Shown piece after piece: positions 45,793 to 54,708 of a DNA stretch of 56,024 nucleotides. The stretch is from an uncultured Clostridia bacterium (GTDB lineage: Bacteria; Bacillota; Clostridia; Christensenellales; UBA3700). Under the pieces are notes generated by a model, which made no database searches, was not told where the DNA came from, and was given only the letters and a program-made list of their open reading frames with translations. The stretch is from assembly GCA_947038565.1 (NCBI GenBank), contig CAMQWP010000012.1, positions 1-56,024 of the forward strand. The letters run 5' to 3'. A program made the translations under genes and the position numbers. Positions within the stretch are counted from its first letter, which is position 1. Each line of letters opens with the position of its first letter.

Positions 45793-46779
45793 CTATTCAA
45801 TCGCTCCAAAATAAAGCTCTATTATTCGCCTTGCCTCTTCTGAGACATATCTACCTTCTTCTATATCTTTCTTGTACTTTTGATAAAATTCTTCAAGTAC
45901 ATCCTTGTAGTCTATAGTACCGTCAATTACTTGGTCGAAATTTTCGTATTGTCCACCACTACCCGGCTGACCACCAATAGCTGGTGGTGGATTTTCTGGT
46001 TTTTCATCCTCGATATTATCTTTGTCAATGGATATCGACCCGTCCTCTAAATTCATAAACAAAGCTACAATATCCATTGCCACTATCACATTACTCTCAC
46101 TTCTCTTATTACTCAAGTTGTCATCTGTCCATTTGATGAAGATAAATCCCTCAGCTGCTATTGCCTCGACTTGTTCCGTCTCGCCACCTCTTTTAATACT
46201 TTGATTAACCTTACCAATTACAACGCCACCTTTAGAAGCATTGTAAGATATATCCATGTACAAATTTTTTTCATTTTCAATGATTGGCGGGGGGACTTTT
46301 ATAGTACCGTTAAGGTACAGCCCTGATACCGTAATCAAGCATACACTAATAAGCAATAATACGCTAGTACATATTACTATGCCTTTTGATAGTACTATTT
46401 TTATTTTGCTTGAGTTGACTTTTTCAATTTCTCGGATAGCATCTTCACGTTGTCTTTTTGCAATATAAGAGTCGTTGTTTTCCAGCTCAAGCATGGTGAT
46501 TACACGCTCCTCAAGCCCTAGCAAATCAATTCTCTCTGCCATAGACGTCATGGTAGGCTTGTACTTTGCAAAATAGGCAACTATAGTGCAAAGAACCCAT
46601 ACTACAACTCCAACAATAGGACTTATCCATATCATATTTACTGATGCGATCAGCAGTGCTATTGCAGTAATAATCATAGCTGTAAAAGCTACTGTCCCTG
46701 CCACTAAAACTGACCTCAGCACACCTTCAGCTATAAGCTTACTATTAAATTTGTTCAAATATTTTCTAATATCTATCAT
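45793..46779 (-). CDS. membrane protein with InlB-like repeat in the MoxR operon
   Basis: 328 residues from the ATG at 46779 (AAAGG upstream; an earlier in-frame TTG is less likely). Two helices at about 20-70, a cytoplasmic segment, a third helix near 130-155, then an extracytoplasmic part holding one Bacterial-repeat/InlB-like unit (GGVVIGKVNQSIKRGGETEQ ... GFIFIKWTDD), a Pro/Gly-rich linker and a charged C-terminal helix pair ending YFGAIE. That final segment is like the end of small proteins often coded before MoxR. It may link the ATPase complex to extracellular modules (inference). Confidence 0.75.
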   Translation of the reverse strand: MIDIRKYLNKFNSKLIAEGVLRSVLVAGTVAFTAMIITAIALLIASVNMIWISPIVGVVVWVLCTIVAYFAKYKPTMTSMAERIDLLGLEERVITMLELENNDSYIAKRQREDAIREIEKVNSSKIKIVLSKGIVICTSVLLLISVCLITVSGLYLNGTIKVPPPIIENEKNLYMDISYNASKGGVVIGKVNQSIKRGGETEQVEAIAAEGFIFIKWTDDNLSNKRSESNVIVAMDIVALFMNLEDGSISIDKDNIEDEKPENPPPAIGGQPGSGGQYENFDQVIDGTIDYKDVLEEFYQKYKKDIEEGRYVSEEARRIIELYFGAIE

Positions 46780-46808
46780 AGCCACCTTTAGTATTAATTC
46801 CAATTGTA

Positions 46809-48842
46809 TTAAGCCTTGTTGAAAGCAAGCTCAGCACTCATTTCCATTTCCACGCTAGTTGTTATTTTGCCGACTGATTTTAAATGCCGTGAGTGAATGA
46901 TATCAAATACCATATCATTGCTAGAGTTTTGACAAATTATCATGCCGTCACTAAATACATATACACCTGTTCCAATTACCTCTCCCCTAAGCCCCTCTAC
47001 ATCACGGCGAGATAATTCGTAACTGCCGTCACTTCTTATGCCTAGGTCAAAAGTAAATGTCATATCCATTGCTAATATGTAAATCTCCGACACAAACTCG
47101 CCTACAATTTCAACAGCACTAAAATCCATATAGGCACTTATATTGCCAATACTTATGCCACCCAACACACTAGATAGCAAATGTCCTGAACTCTTTAATA
47201 AAGACTTATTCGCTTCTCCGTTGATGTAATACATAAGAACTATATCAGTTGTTTGCTGATAGACTCCGCTGTAAGTTGCTTTATAGACATTGTCAGAATC
47301 AATACTGTACATAGTAAAGGTTCTGTCGGAATATAAGTCTAGTCTTACATAGCAGTTATTGTGAAGAGTTGTACTCTCATAAATGTTCTGCAGACCCTTA
47401 TCAACAATAACTTGACCTTCTTTATCAATACTTGTGACTTCTTTAACAACAAGTAAATTCTCGTAATTGTCACCTTTGCTGTCTAAAGGATTAAACCCCA
47501 TATCCCTTGAAGTTTTTATCTCGCGTACAATATTTTTCAGTAGTGTTCCATCTTCCAAGCCTGTTGCTATTAAGAACAACTTGTTCTCATAAAACACAAG
47601 TTGGCCTTGATAGATTTCTGCTTTTTCGAATGGTGAATTGTAAGCATTTCCATACTTTTCTTTTGCTTGTCCTACAGTTTTCTCTGGGGCAAAAGTATCA
47701 ACACTATCGACATAACCTTTCATAGGCAAGTTGGTGGTTTCCTGCACAAAATATCCGTCTTTATATACATTAAGTACCATTTCTCCATTAATCAAATGCA
47801 AGTTTTGAGCATTCCATATATTGTTCTTGTTAGTGCTTGACCCCTTAAGATCGCTGTTAAATCCTAACCAAGAGTATTTACCATAGTACGAGTACCCTAA
47901 TTCAGCATTAGATAAACTTTCAAAATATCCACTTTCAAAGTCGTCATTTTCTGCACCAACAGTTAGCAAGAAATCTACAACGAACGGCTTAATTTCTCCA
48001 TTTGCTTGCTCTTTTTCCTGCTTGCTAGTCACAGAGATTACAGTAATGCCTCCTCCTACGCTTTCTATCTTGCCATTGTTATCAATAGTCGCAACAGAAG
48101 GTATTGATGACTCATAGTGCAAGATATCACTGTCCGACTCAAACTCTTTCATTATCTCCACTTGCAGCTTGAACCACTCACCCATTTGCATGATTATATT
48201 ATCATACTCGCTAGACTTATCCTTGCCTACATAGGTTTGCTTTTGCATAAGGTTTAGCACATTCAAGCTAAATTTATTTTCGACAGTTACAACACACTCA
48301 ACATAATTGCGTTCATACTCAGCCGTAATCACACATTCGCCTGTTGCAATGCCCTCAACCATACCATCATAAACAGTCGCTATGTCATTATTACTAGACT
48401 CCCAAATCACGCCACTTTGTATAATTTCATCATCAAAATACATGCTTAGTTTGCTATTTTCTTCAACCCCTAACGCAAGTGCACGCTTGCTAATAGAATA
48501 GCTTTTAGTTTCCGCTACTGTTACACTACAAGAGTATTCTTGCTCATTATAGACAGCAGTTATCACGCAGTTTCCAGCAAAATACGCCGTAATATTACCA
48601 TTATCAACACCAGCTATTGTACTGTCAGATGTCATCCATTTTATGTTTTTAGGGTCCTCTTGTTTTTGCTCGCCTATTAGCAAGTGCAAAGATGCACTGT
48701 CGCCTATGTTTAGCGAAAGTTTACTATCACTTATATAGATTTTCTCACTACTATTATCAATGCATGCCGATAGCACTAGCAAGGATAAGCACATCACCAT
48801 ACAAATGCTTGTTAGGAAAGCCATTTTTCTTTTTATCTTCAT
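46809..48842 (-). CDS. lipoprotein with bacterial Ig-like (Big_2) domains
   Basis: 677 residues. Lipobox LSAC (Cys near 27). Three Big_2-like units in the first 290 residues (IKWMTSDSTIAGVDNGNITA, VIWESSNNDIATVYDGMVEG, and SSIPSVATIDNNGKIESVGG). The rest (about 300-677) is a beta-rich domain of unknown family with repeated YYxINGE/DRTFTMYSID-type strands, resembling the lipocalin-like parts of other surface proteins. Second gene of the MoxR operon. Confidence 0.86.
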   Translation of the reverse strand: MKIKRKMAFLTSICMVMCLSLLVLSACIDNSSEKIYISDSKLSLNIGDSASLHLLIGEQKQEDPKNIKWMTSDSTIAGVDNGNITAYFAGNCVITAVYNEQEYSCSVTVAETKSYSISKRALALGVEENSKLSMYFDDEIIQSGVIWESSNNDIATVYDGMVEGIATGECVITAEYERNYVECVVTVENKFSLNVLNLMQKQTYVGKDKSSEYDNIIMQMGEWFKLQVEIMKEFESDSDILHYESSIPSVATIDNNGKIESVGGGITVISVTSKQEKEQANGEIKPFVVDFLLTVGAENDDFESGYFESLSNAELGYSYYGKYSWLGFNSDLKGSSTNKNNIWNAQNLHLINGEMVLNVYKDGYFVQETTNLPMKGYVDSVDTFAPEKTVGQAKEKYGNAYNSPFEKAEIYQGQLVFYENKLFLIATGLEDGTLLKNIVREIKTSRDMGFNPLDSKGDNYENLLVVKEVTSIDKEGQVIVDKGLQNIYESTTLHNNCYVRLDLYSDRTFTMYSIDSDNVYKATYSGVYQQTTDIVLMYYINGEANKSLLKSSGHLLSSVLGGISIGNISAYMDFSAVEIVGEFVSEIYILAMDMTFTFDLGIRSDGSYELSRRDVEGLRGEVIGTGVYVFSDGMIICQNSSNDMVFDIIHSRHLKSVGKITTSVEMEMSAELAFNKA

Positions 48843-48915
48843 TATAAATCACACTCTATTGCCTTTATTAATTGATTTAACTAAATGCACTTTCTACGTT
48901 TAGTTGGTTATTTTA

Positions 48916-51900
48916 TTAATTAACTTTCTTCAAAGCGTATTTCGTATACCCTTCTTTGTCTTGAATATCTGCTGTCACTACTTTGCCGAAATAATCGTTT
49001 GCACTAATGTCTAGTGATTTATTGATATATATAAAACTCGGCTTCGCATTACCAATTCCACTTGTTGAAAAAGATGAATAATCTATTACGTTTACTATGC
49101 TCTGACTATCAATAGTAAGTACCATGTCATAGTCAGATATCTCGATCGCGAACTGCACAATTTCCTCAATTTCAGCACCTATTGTAATATCTAATAACGG
49201 TAGCGTATCATACTCTTTATTAACATCTAATGTGATGTTAGGGATGTAAGAATAAAGGGTTTTGCCATCTTTTGAGTACAAACTGCCATCCACTATCTTC
49301 ATGTATTGATTACTCTCAGGAAGTATTATCTGCAAATTCTTACCCTCCTCATATACATACTTACCAGTCGTTGCATTTTGTTCAAACTTTATATGGTTTT
49401 TCCAGAATGGATTACCATCAACATATTGTAAACTCTCTGAAAGTGTTACACTTTCTAACTGATGGCAGTTCATAAACGCTTTGTATCCTAGAGTTGTTAA
49501 ACTGTTAGGGAATACTATTCTGCTAAATGAATTACCATTAAAGGCTTGTCTTGCAACTATTTCTATGCCGTTAGGAATTACCACATCGTTAGTGATATTA
49601 GCACTCCAGAACGCATATTCTTCGATAACTCTAAGGGCAGTATTGCCTTGTGTATCTGCATTGAAATTCAATGTCATACCTTTTTTACCACATCTATTAA
49701 ATGCGTAACTTCCAATTGATTGTAATGTAGACGGTATAGTAACGCTAGCTATGTTTGTAGAAGATCTGAAAGCATTCTTACTGATAGTAGTCACACCCTC
49801 AGGGATATCAATACTTGACAAGACTGTATATGACAAGGCACTTACGCCAATAGACTTAAGCTCGCTATTTAAAATTATACTAGTAAGAAACTTATTTTTG
49901 TAGAATGCAAAGTCAGCAATAGCCTCAACTGTGTTTGGTACTTGGTAAGCTGTATTTACCGATGTATTAGAATAAAGCACAAGAGTCTTCATATCAGCTG
50001 TAAATATTGCATCATCATTTTTTACAAACACTTCATTTTCAGCACCTATTGTAATATCATTAAATGGTAACGCCTCACATTGAGCGATTATACCATTACC
50101 CGCTTGCTTAAGTGTATTAGGTAGTGTTATCGATACAAGGCACGGATTATAAGCAAAGGCAAAGTTTCCGATTGCTTGCACCTGTTCGCCAACGTTGACA
50201 GTTGACATTCCAATATTGTAGAACGCGTATTCTCCTATTGAATTCAATGAGTTAGGTAAATTCAATGCACTGTATGAAGCTGTTGACACCAATGTATCCA
50301 CCTCATAGAATGCGTAGTTACCTATCGACTCTAGCGTGCTATTATTTTGAAAAACTATCTCAGATATACCACCTGTAAATTTGCCGTAGATTTCACCACA
50401 GCCATAGAATGCCTTGTTTCCGATTGTGCTTACTGTGTTAGGGATTGTAAGCTTTTTAATCCATAGATTTGAATAGAAAGCTCCCTCTCCAATTTCCATC
50501 AAACCATCAGGCAAAACTAAGTCTGATGTTCCCGATATATCGGTGGCATGATCTTTATTAGTAAAAAATGATTCTTTGCCAATTACCCTAGTGCTAGCAG
50601 GCAATTCAAGGCTACTAACACTTACTTCATAGAATGCTTGATCCATAATAGTAAGCTCCGTACTAGAACTTGTCGCATCATCAAAGGCTAAATTAATAAT
50701 TGCGGTTCTATTCTTGAATGCCGATGTTCCAATATAACAAATTCCACTCGGGAATGTCACCTTTCCAAGCACACCCTTTCCGGCAATTGACGCATCCCCT
50801 TCATCAGTTGCAATATCTTCAAAGGCGTAATCCTCAATATGTATCACATAGTTAGCCACGCTATACTCAACGTCAACTTTCATTATAGGATATTTTATAA
50901 GCTTGCTATTATTCTCGCCACCATATAATACACCTTTTATACTTTCGAATTTCACATTATTTTCATCAACGATTATTTCGGTCAACTCTGCCAAACTTCT
51001 AAGTCCAACAACTTCAATCTCTTCAATTGTGCTAGGAATATACAGTTTAATTACATTTTGCCCATTTAAATCTATGATTTTTGTTATATCAACACCTTTA
51101 TATTGGCTTGGAATTTTTAGATTTTTAATGTCTTTAGTATCAGCATTTCCACTAACAGCGTACGTGTTATTTTCAAGCTTCGTAAAAGTCAACTTTGGCA
51201 AGAAATATGCGTAAACAGTCAACTCACTATCTTCTGTCCATTTTTTAAGACTCTCACCTTTATCGTTAGTAATTTCCTCACCTTTACCATCAGCCTCGCT
51301 ATAATATCCAGTAAATACGTATCCTTCTACCGGTGTTTTCATTGCAGGGACAGTAAGCGTAAACTTTTGGTTATACTCAGGTGCAATAGGCTTTACTTCG
51401 CTTTCAAATACGACATTTTCTCTATCAATTATTACATATACTGTATTGAGGAACTTTGCGTATATCTTCGTATCGGCAGTTATTTTCTTGCTAGCAAAAT
51501 CAAAAATATACGTCAGTTTATTGTCAGTGAACCAACCTAAAAATTGCCCAGAATCAAATGTGGGGTCGCTAACTGGCTTAGTTGCTAATCTGCCATTTTT
51601 AATAGTTTGCGACTCTATTTCACCATTTAAATTAGTTGCAAAAGAGACGGTGAAGTCGATATTTTCTATAAATACTATTTCTTCGTTATCATACGTTAGT
51701 TTAATGCTTTTATCTTTATAAGTCGCCGATATCTCGTTTTGGAATTTTAATGCCATAGCACAATCAGCTAATCTGTATCCTCCACTAAACTCCTTATCTC
51801 CTATCTTCATCTCAGCACTTAAGTCTTTATTAAGCTTTAAACTATACTCACCTTGCTTGCCATCAAAGTAATAGTTACCCACTTCTGCACCGCCTATATT

Positions 51901-52002
51901 TGTATCGCTATCACATGCAACAATCATGAATGTACTAAGCACAACAGTAAGTATTAATACAGCAATAGCTGTCAATACTTTACCTCTATTGTATTTTACC
52001 AT
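48916..52002 (-). CDS. large BspA-like LRR lipoprotein with InlB repeats
   Basis: 1028 residues from the ATG at 52002, four bases after GGAGGA; the in-frame TTG earlier covers that site. Lipobox IVAC (Cys near 30). Residues 40-90 form a small beta domain, 95-180 and 185-265 two InlB-type repeats (QFLGWFTDNKL, GYVFTGYYSEADG), then LRR_5 repeats from about 300 to 880 and a non-repeat C-terminal domain. First gene of the MoxR operon, which therefore begins and ends with BspA proteins. Confidence 0.92.
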   Translation of the reverse strand: MVKYNRGKVLTAIAVLILTVVLSTFMIVACDSDTNIGGAEVGNYYFDGKQGEYSLKLNKDLSAEMKIGDKEFSGGYRLADCAMALKFQNEISATYKDKSIKLTYDNEEIVFIENIDFTVSFATNLNGEIESQTIKNGRLATKPVSDPTFDSGQFLGWFTDNKLTYIFDFASKKITADTKIYAKFLNTVYVIIDRENVVFESEVKPIAPEYNQKFTLTVPAMKTPVEGYVFTGYYSEADGKGEEITNDKGESLKKWTEDSELTVYAYFLPKLTFTKLENNTYAVSGNADTKDIKNLKIPSQYKGVDITKIIDLNGQNVIKLYIPSTIEEIEVVGLRSLAELTEIIVDENNVKFESIKGVLYGGENNSKLIKYPIMKVDVEYSVANYVIHIEDYAFEDIATDEGDASIAGKGVLGKVTFPSGICYIGTSAFKNRTAIINLAFDDATSSSTELTIMDQAFYEVSVSSLELPASTRVIGKESFFTNKDHATDISGTSDLVLPDGLMEIGEGAFYSNLWIKKLTIPNTVSTIGNKAFYGCGEIYGKFTGGISEIVFQNNSTLESIGNYAFYEVDTLVSTASYSALNLPNSLNSIGEYAFYNIGMSTVNVGEQVQAIGNFAFAYNPCLVSITLPNTLKQAGNGIIAQCEALPFNDITIGAENEVFVKNDDAIFTADMKTLVLYSNTSVNTAYQVPNTVEAIADFAFYKNKFLTSIILNSELKSIGVSALSYTVLSSIDIPEGVTTISKNAFRSSTNIASVTIPSTLQSIGSYAFNRCGKKGMTLNFNADTQGNTALRVIEEYAFWSANITNDVVIPNGIEIVARQAFNGNSFSRIVFPNSLTTLGYKAFMNCHQLESVTLSESLQYVDGNPFWKNHIKFEQNATTGKYVYEEGKNLQIILPESNQYMKIVDGSLYSKDGKTLYSYIPNITLDVNKEYDTLPLLDITIGAEIEEIVQFAIEISDYDMVLTIDSQSIVNVIDYSSFSTSGIGNAKPSFIYINKSLDISANDYFGKVVTADIQDKEGYTKYALKKVN

Positions 52003-52166
52003 TTTATCCTCCAAATTTTTAATATTTATTTACACGCTAAACGTTATACTCTAAAAACAGATAACAAATATCTATCTATAATTTCATATTATGAACAACT
52101 TCTAAATCGCTGTAATAGAAATTTAATCAGCCAGCTATACTTATATAAAAAAATACGATGCAAGGG

Positions 52167-52316
52167 TTGCCCTATGCGAACTGTCTGCCAAAAAAATAAA
52201 CCTCCTCCGAGTTGCCCTATGCGAACTGTCTGGCAAAAAAATAAACCCGTTCGTGTTGCCTTACGCGAACTGTCTACCAAAAAAAATAAACCTGCTCGTA
52301 TTGCCATATGCGACTA
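52167..52316. repeat. 45-bp tandem repeat upstream of the MoxR operon
   Basis: Units start at 52167, 52212, 52256 and a partial one at 52301, spacing 45, 44 and 45 bases. Core on the plus strand: TTGCCCTATGCGAACTGTCT, then an A7 or A8 run and TAAACC; the last 8-10 bases vary. It lies about 165 bases before the first BspA start. Confidence 0.85.
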
Positions 52317-53177
52317 TTGACTACATAATTAAGAAAAACATTTGTTGCAATAGTTTATTACTGATTCCGCTAGATTTTTCATATACAATAACACAATCAA
52401 TGTAATATTGCACAAATACTATATTATATATGTATAAGGCAAAAATATTTTAGCCTTATATGTCTACTAAAACATCCTGCTAATTAGTAAATGCTGCGTA
52501 AAATACTTACTAATTTTAATAGCAATCTATTAATAAATTGATAAAAAATACTAACTATCTACTTAGTTGTATATGGCTAACTATATCATTATTCCCAATA
52601 AATGTCAACTATATTACGTGAATAAATATTAAGAATTGATATTTTCAAAATTTAAGTTAATAATATTGGTTATCAATTCTTCTTTTGATTAATTGCAATT
52701 TCTATCCACAACAATACTCATACCAATACATGAAAAAGCACCTAAACGACAAAAATTTACTACTTTTGCTATTGATTTTATTTAAATATCAGCGCATTAA
52801 AAAAAGCACCAAAACGTTATGTTTTAACACCTTTTCGATAGTTTTTTTGATTCTTTTTAATTCTTTGTATAGTAGGCTCGCACCCGATTTGATTAATGAT
52901 ATATTTCGTGCTTCGTCTTCCCTCACTGCTCGCAAGCTCGCATCCTTTTCCGTCCATTTAGGACTCCCAAAGGACACAACACTTAAGCTATAAACTTGCC
53001 ACAGGCAAATTTCTATACGCGTCGTGCCATGTGTTTTGCAATTTCTGATCGCTATTGAGTTTGCATAGGTTAGCTTGCCTAGTGCGTAATGCTCTTTAGT
53101 ATCAACACATTCTCTTTAGCCTTTATACCATCTCTAGCATCATCTTTCTTGTCTTTATCTCTAGATAATCTTTGCAT
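52317..53177. other. intergenic region with the dispersed terminator element
   Basis: About 860 bases. The segment 52765-52890 carries the minus-strand hairpin AAGGTGTTAAAAC ... GTTTTGGTGCTTTTTTT and the flank ATAGTAGGCT shared with 36495-36600. Open frames in 52900-53180 lack ribosome sites and are not supported. The rest is AT-rich with nothing recognised. Confidence 0.5.
52765..52890 (-). repeat. dispersed terminator element, copy near the XRE repressor
   Basis: Best matching partner of 36495-36600: same order of pre-hairpin AT stretch, GCACC hairpin, GATAGTTTTTTTGATTCTTT and GTATAGTAGGCT. Confidence 0.65.
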
Positions 53178-53220
53178 AAAAAATAGTGCCAGTGGAGAGC
53201 CTCCACCGGCACTTTTATTT
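53178..53220. terminator. strong bidirectional terminator
   Basis: AGTGCC-A-GTGGAG, loop AGC, CTCCAC-C-GGCACT with A-rich left and T-rich right flanks, so it works on both strands. It ends the repressor gene on the minus strand. Confidence 0.85.
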
Positions 53221-53236
53221 ATACTATTTTTGTTTG

Positions 53237-53581
53237 TTATTTTTTATTATTTTGTATTTCTATCAAGCTTTCTATATACTGTTTGGCTACGTTTTTCATA
53301 GTTCGATCTAACTTGCGATATTCTTTCAATAATGTATTTTCATCTTTTGCAAAAATGTTATAAGTCTTGATATTGTCATCAAAATTTTCTAAATTAAAAA
53401 ATACATTAGGAGGTATTGATAATTTACTACAGATAATAAATATTGTATCATAGCTTGGTTTATATTTTTCATTTAATAATTCCGATACTTGAGATTGACT
53501 TAGACCTAATGTCAACCCCAACTGCTTTTGATTAATATTCTTATTAATCATTATTTCTTTAATCAATTCAATGTAATCCAT
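53237..53581 (-). CDS. XRE/Cro-CI-type repressor
   Basis: 114 residues from the ATG at 53581 (AGAGGTGA upstream; the frame is open further but without a start site). Helix-turn-helix KNINQKQLGLTLGLSQSQVS near 15-40, then a helical C-terminal part without a peptidase domain. Its size, the divergent gene and the repeated ATTCGRAT sites upstream fit a phage-type or mobile-element repressor. Confidence 0.85.
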   Translation of the reverse strand: MDYIELIKEIMINKNINQKQLGLTLGLSQSQVSELLNEKYKPSYDTIFIICSKLSIPPNVFFNLENFDDNIKTYNIFAKDENTLLKEYRKLDRTMKNVAKQYIESLIEIQNNKK

Positions 53582-53610
53582 AATTTCACCTCTGCTAATT
53601 ATATTATATT

Positions 53611-53692
53611 TCCGAATATTTAAGCTCAATATTCGAATAGTCGAATTATTACCACTAGAGCTATTGACCATTCGGATATCCTATGTTATTAT
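53611..53692. promoter_or_regulatory. divergent promoters with repeated ATTCGRAT operator-like sites
   Basis: Plus strand TTGACC (53664-53669), 17 bases, TATTAT (53687-53692) faces the YpsA-like gene. Minus strand TTGAGC, about 17 bases, TAATAT faces the repressor. ATTCGAAT (53631-53638), ATTCGGAT (53670-53677), its inverted form TCCGAAT (53611-53617) and a half site TCGAAT (53641) lie in and between the promoters, as expected for a repressor controlling both. Confidence 0.5.
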
Positions 53693-53770
53693 AATATATC
53701 GACTTGTCGAAATTTGATTATTCTAAATAATTTAATTTCAATTAGAATACAAAAAAATTAAAATGAGAAT

Positions 53771-54271
53771 ATTTTAAATAAAACTTGTTGTATAACTGGT
53801 CACAGACCAACGAAATTGCCATGGAAATACACGGCAAAAGGTAAAGAATATAATAAGTATATTAGACAACTTACAAAGATAGTTAAATCACTGATGAAGC
53901 AAGGATATACACATTTTATATCTGGCATGGCTTTAGGTGTAGATATAGATTTTGCACAAATGATAATACACATGCGTGATAATAAAAAATTACAAATAAC
54001 ACTCGAGCGTGCTATCCCATGCCCTAATCAAGATATCAAATGGATACCATCATCAAAGTTACTTTATCATAAGATATTATCCCGAGCAGATAAAGTTACT
54101 ACTGTATCTCCTAGCTACACATTTAGCTGTATGTATGACCGTAACCGTTCTATGGTCAACAATTCTGATACACTAATAGCCGTATGGAATGGCGCGGAGT
54201 CTGGCGGTACATGGTATACGATGTATTATGCAAAACAAATAGATACCCCTATTATAATTATAGGGGTTTAA
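53771..54271 (+). CDS. YpsA/DUF1273-like SLOG protein, start unclear
   Basis: The frame includes TCCITGHRPTKLPWKY, the conserved N-terminal motif of the SLOG/YpsA family, which lies before the first in-frame ATG (53816). No ATG, GTG or TTG precedes the motif in frame after the stop near 53757; an ATT at 53771 is the only near-start. Later motifs SGMALGVDIDFAQ and NSDTLIAVWNGAESGGTWYT complete the nucleotide-binding fold. Either a rare start is used or a small indel removed the true start. Convergent with the phage gene, overlapping by 14 bases. SLOG proteins of phages and plasmids are often linked to nucleotide signalling; role here unknown. Confidence 0.72.
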   Translation: MLNKTCCITGHRPTKLPWKYTAKGKEYNKYIRQLTKIVKSLMKQGYTHFISGMALGVDIDFAQMIIHMRDNKKLQITLERAIPCPNQDIKWIPSSKLLYHKILSRADKVTTVSPSYTFSCMYDRNRSMVNNSDTLIAVWNGAESGGTWYTMYYAKQIDTPIIIIGV

Positions 54272-54638
54272 AAACTGATATTTTATATAAGCTTGTAGCA
54301 ACACTGTGCAAGCCGTTTACTTTGCTTACATTAATATCTATTATGTAATTATCCGATACTTTATCCTTGAAAGCAAGTGCTCTCAAATCACTGAACCATT
54401 TCTTGATTTTTCCGAACTTTGTTATGACCTTTTCAGTCGTGGCAAGGTCAACACGATCCTCTGCTTGAGTTATGTTTACCACTGCATCTTGCACCTCATC
54501 ACTAGTAATTTTAACATGCTTAATTATATCTTGTTCTTCTTTCAGATACTTTTCATTCGAGACTAGACAATTAAAAATGCCGGGGGTAACTTCGTCACCA
54601 CCGACATAATCTATCTTAGGATTATGCCAATTTACCAT
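54258..54638 (-). CDS. phage tail/baseplate-associated protein (probable)
   Basis: 126 residues from the ATG at 54638, eight bases after GGAGG. It starts VNWHNPKIDYVGGDEVTPGI, followed by a long helical stretch (EEQDIIKHVKITSDEVQDAV) and a C-terminal part resembling the N-terminal region of phage tail fibres or their accessory proteins. Located last in a run of tail-tip genes. Family not certain. Confidence 0.6.
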   Translation of the reverse strand: MVNWHNPKIDYVGGDEVTPGIFNCLVSNEKYLKEEQDIIKHVKITSDEVQDAVVNITQAEDRVDLATTEKVITKFGKIKKWFSDLRALAFKDKVSDNYIIDINVSKVNGLHSVATSLYKISVFKPL

Positions 54639-54708
54639 TAGCATTACCTCCATTATTTTGTTATTCTATTATTACCGACACATCTCGATAATATTGACTT
54701 AAAGATAT

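Noticed and set aside
52089..52307. Minus-strand 72-residue frame over the 45-bp repeats (QTVRIGQ repeats)
   Set aside because: Peptide periodicity only reflects the DNA repeat; unit lengths of 44 and 45 and varying A runs shift the frame, and there is no ribosome site.
52167..52316. CRISPR array
   Set aside because: The 45-base units vary only at 8-10 end positions, so there are no spacers, and no cas genes are present.
52900..53177. Possible gene antisense or sense to 52685-52993
   Set aside because: Frames lack ribosome sites, overlap the terminator element and show no recognisable domain.
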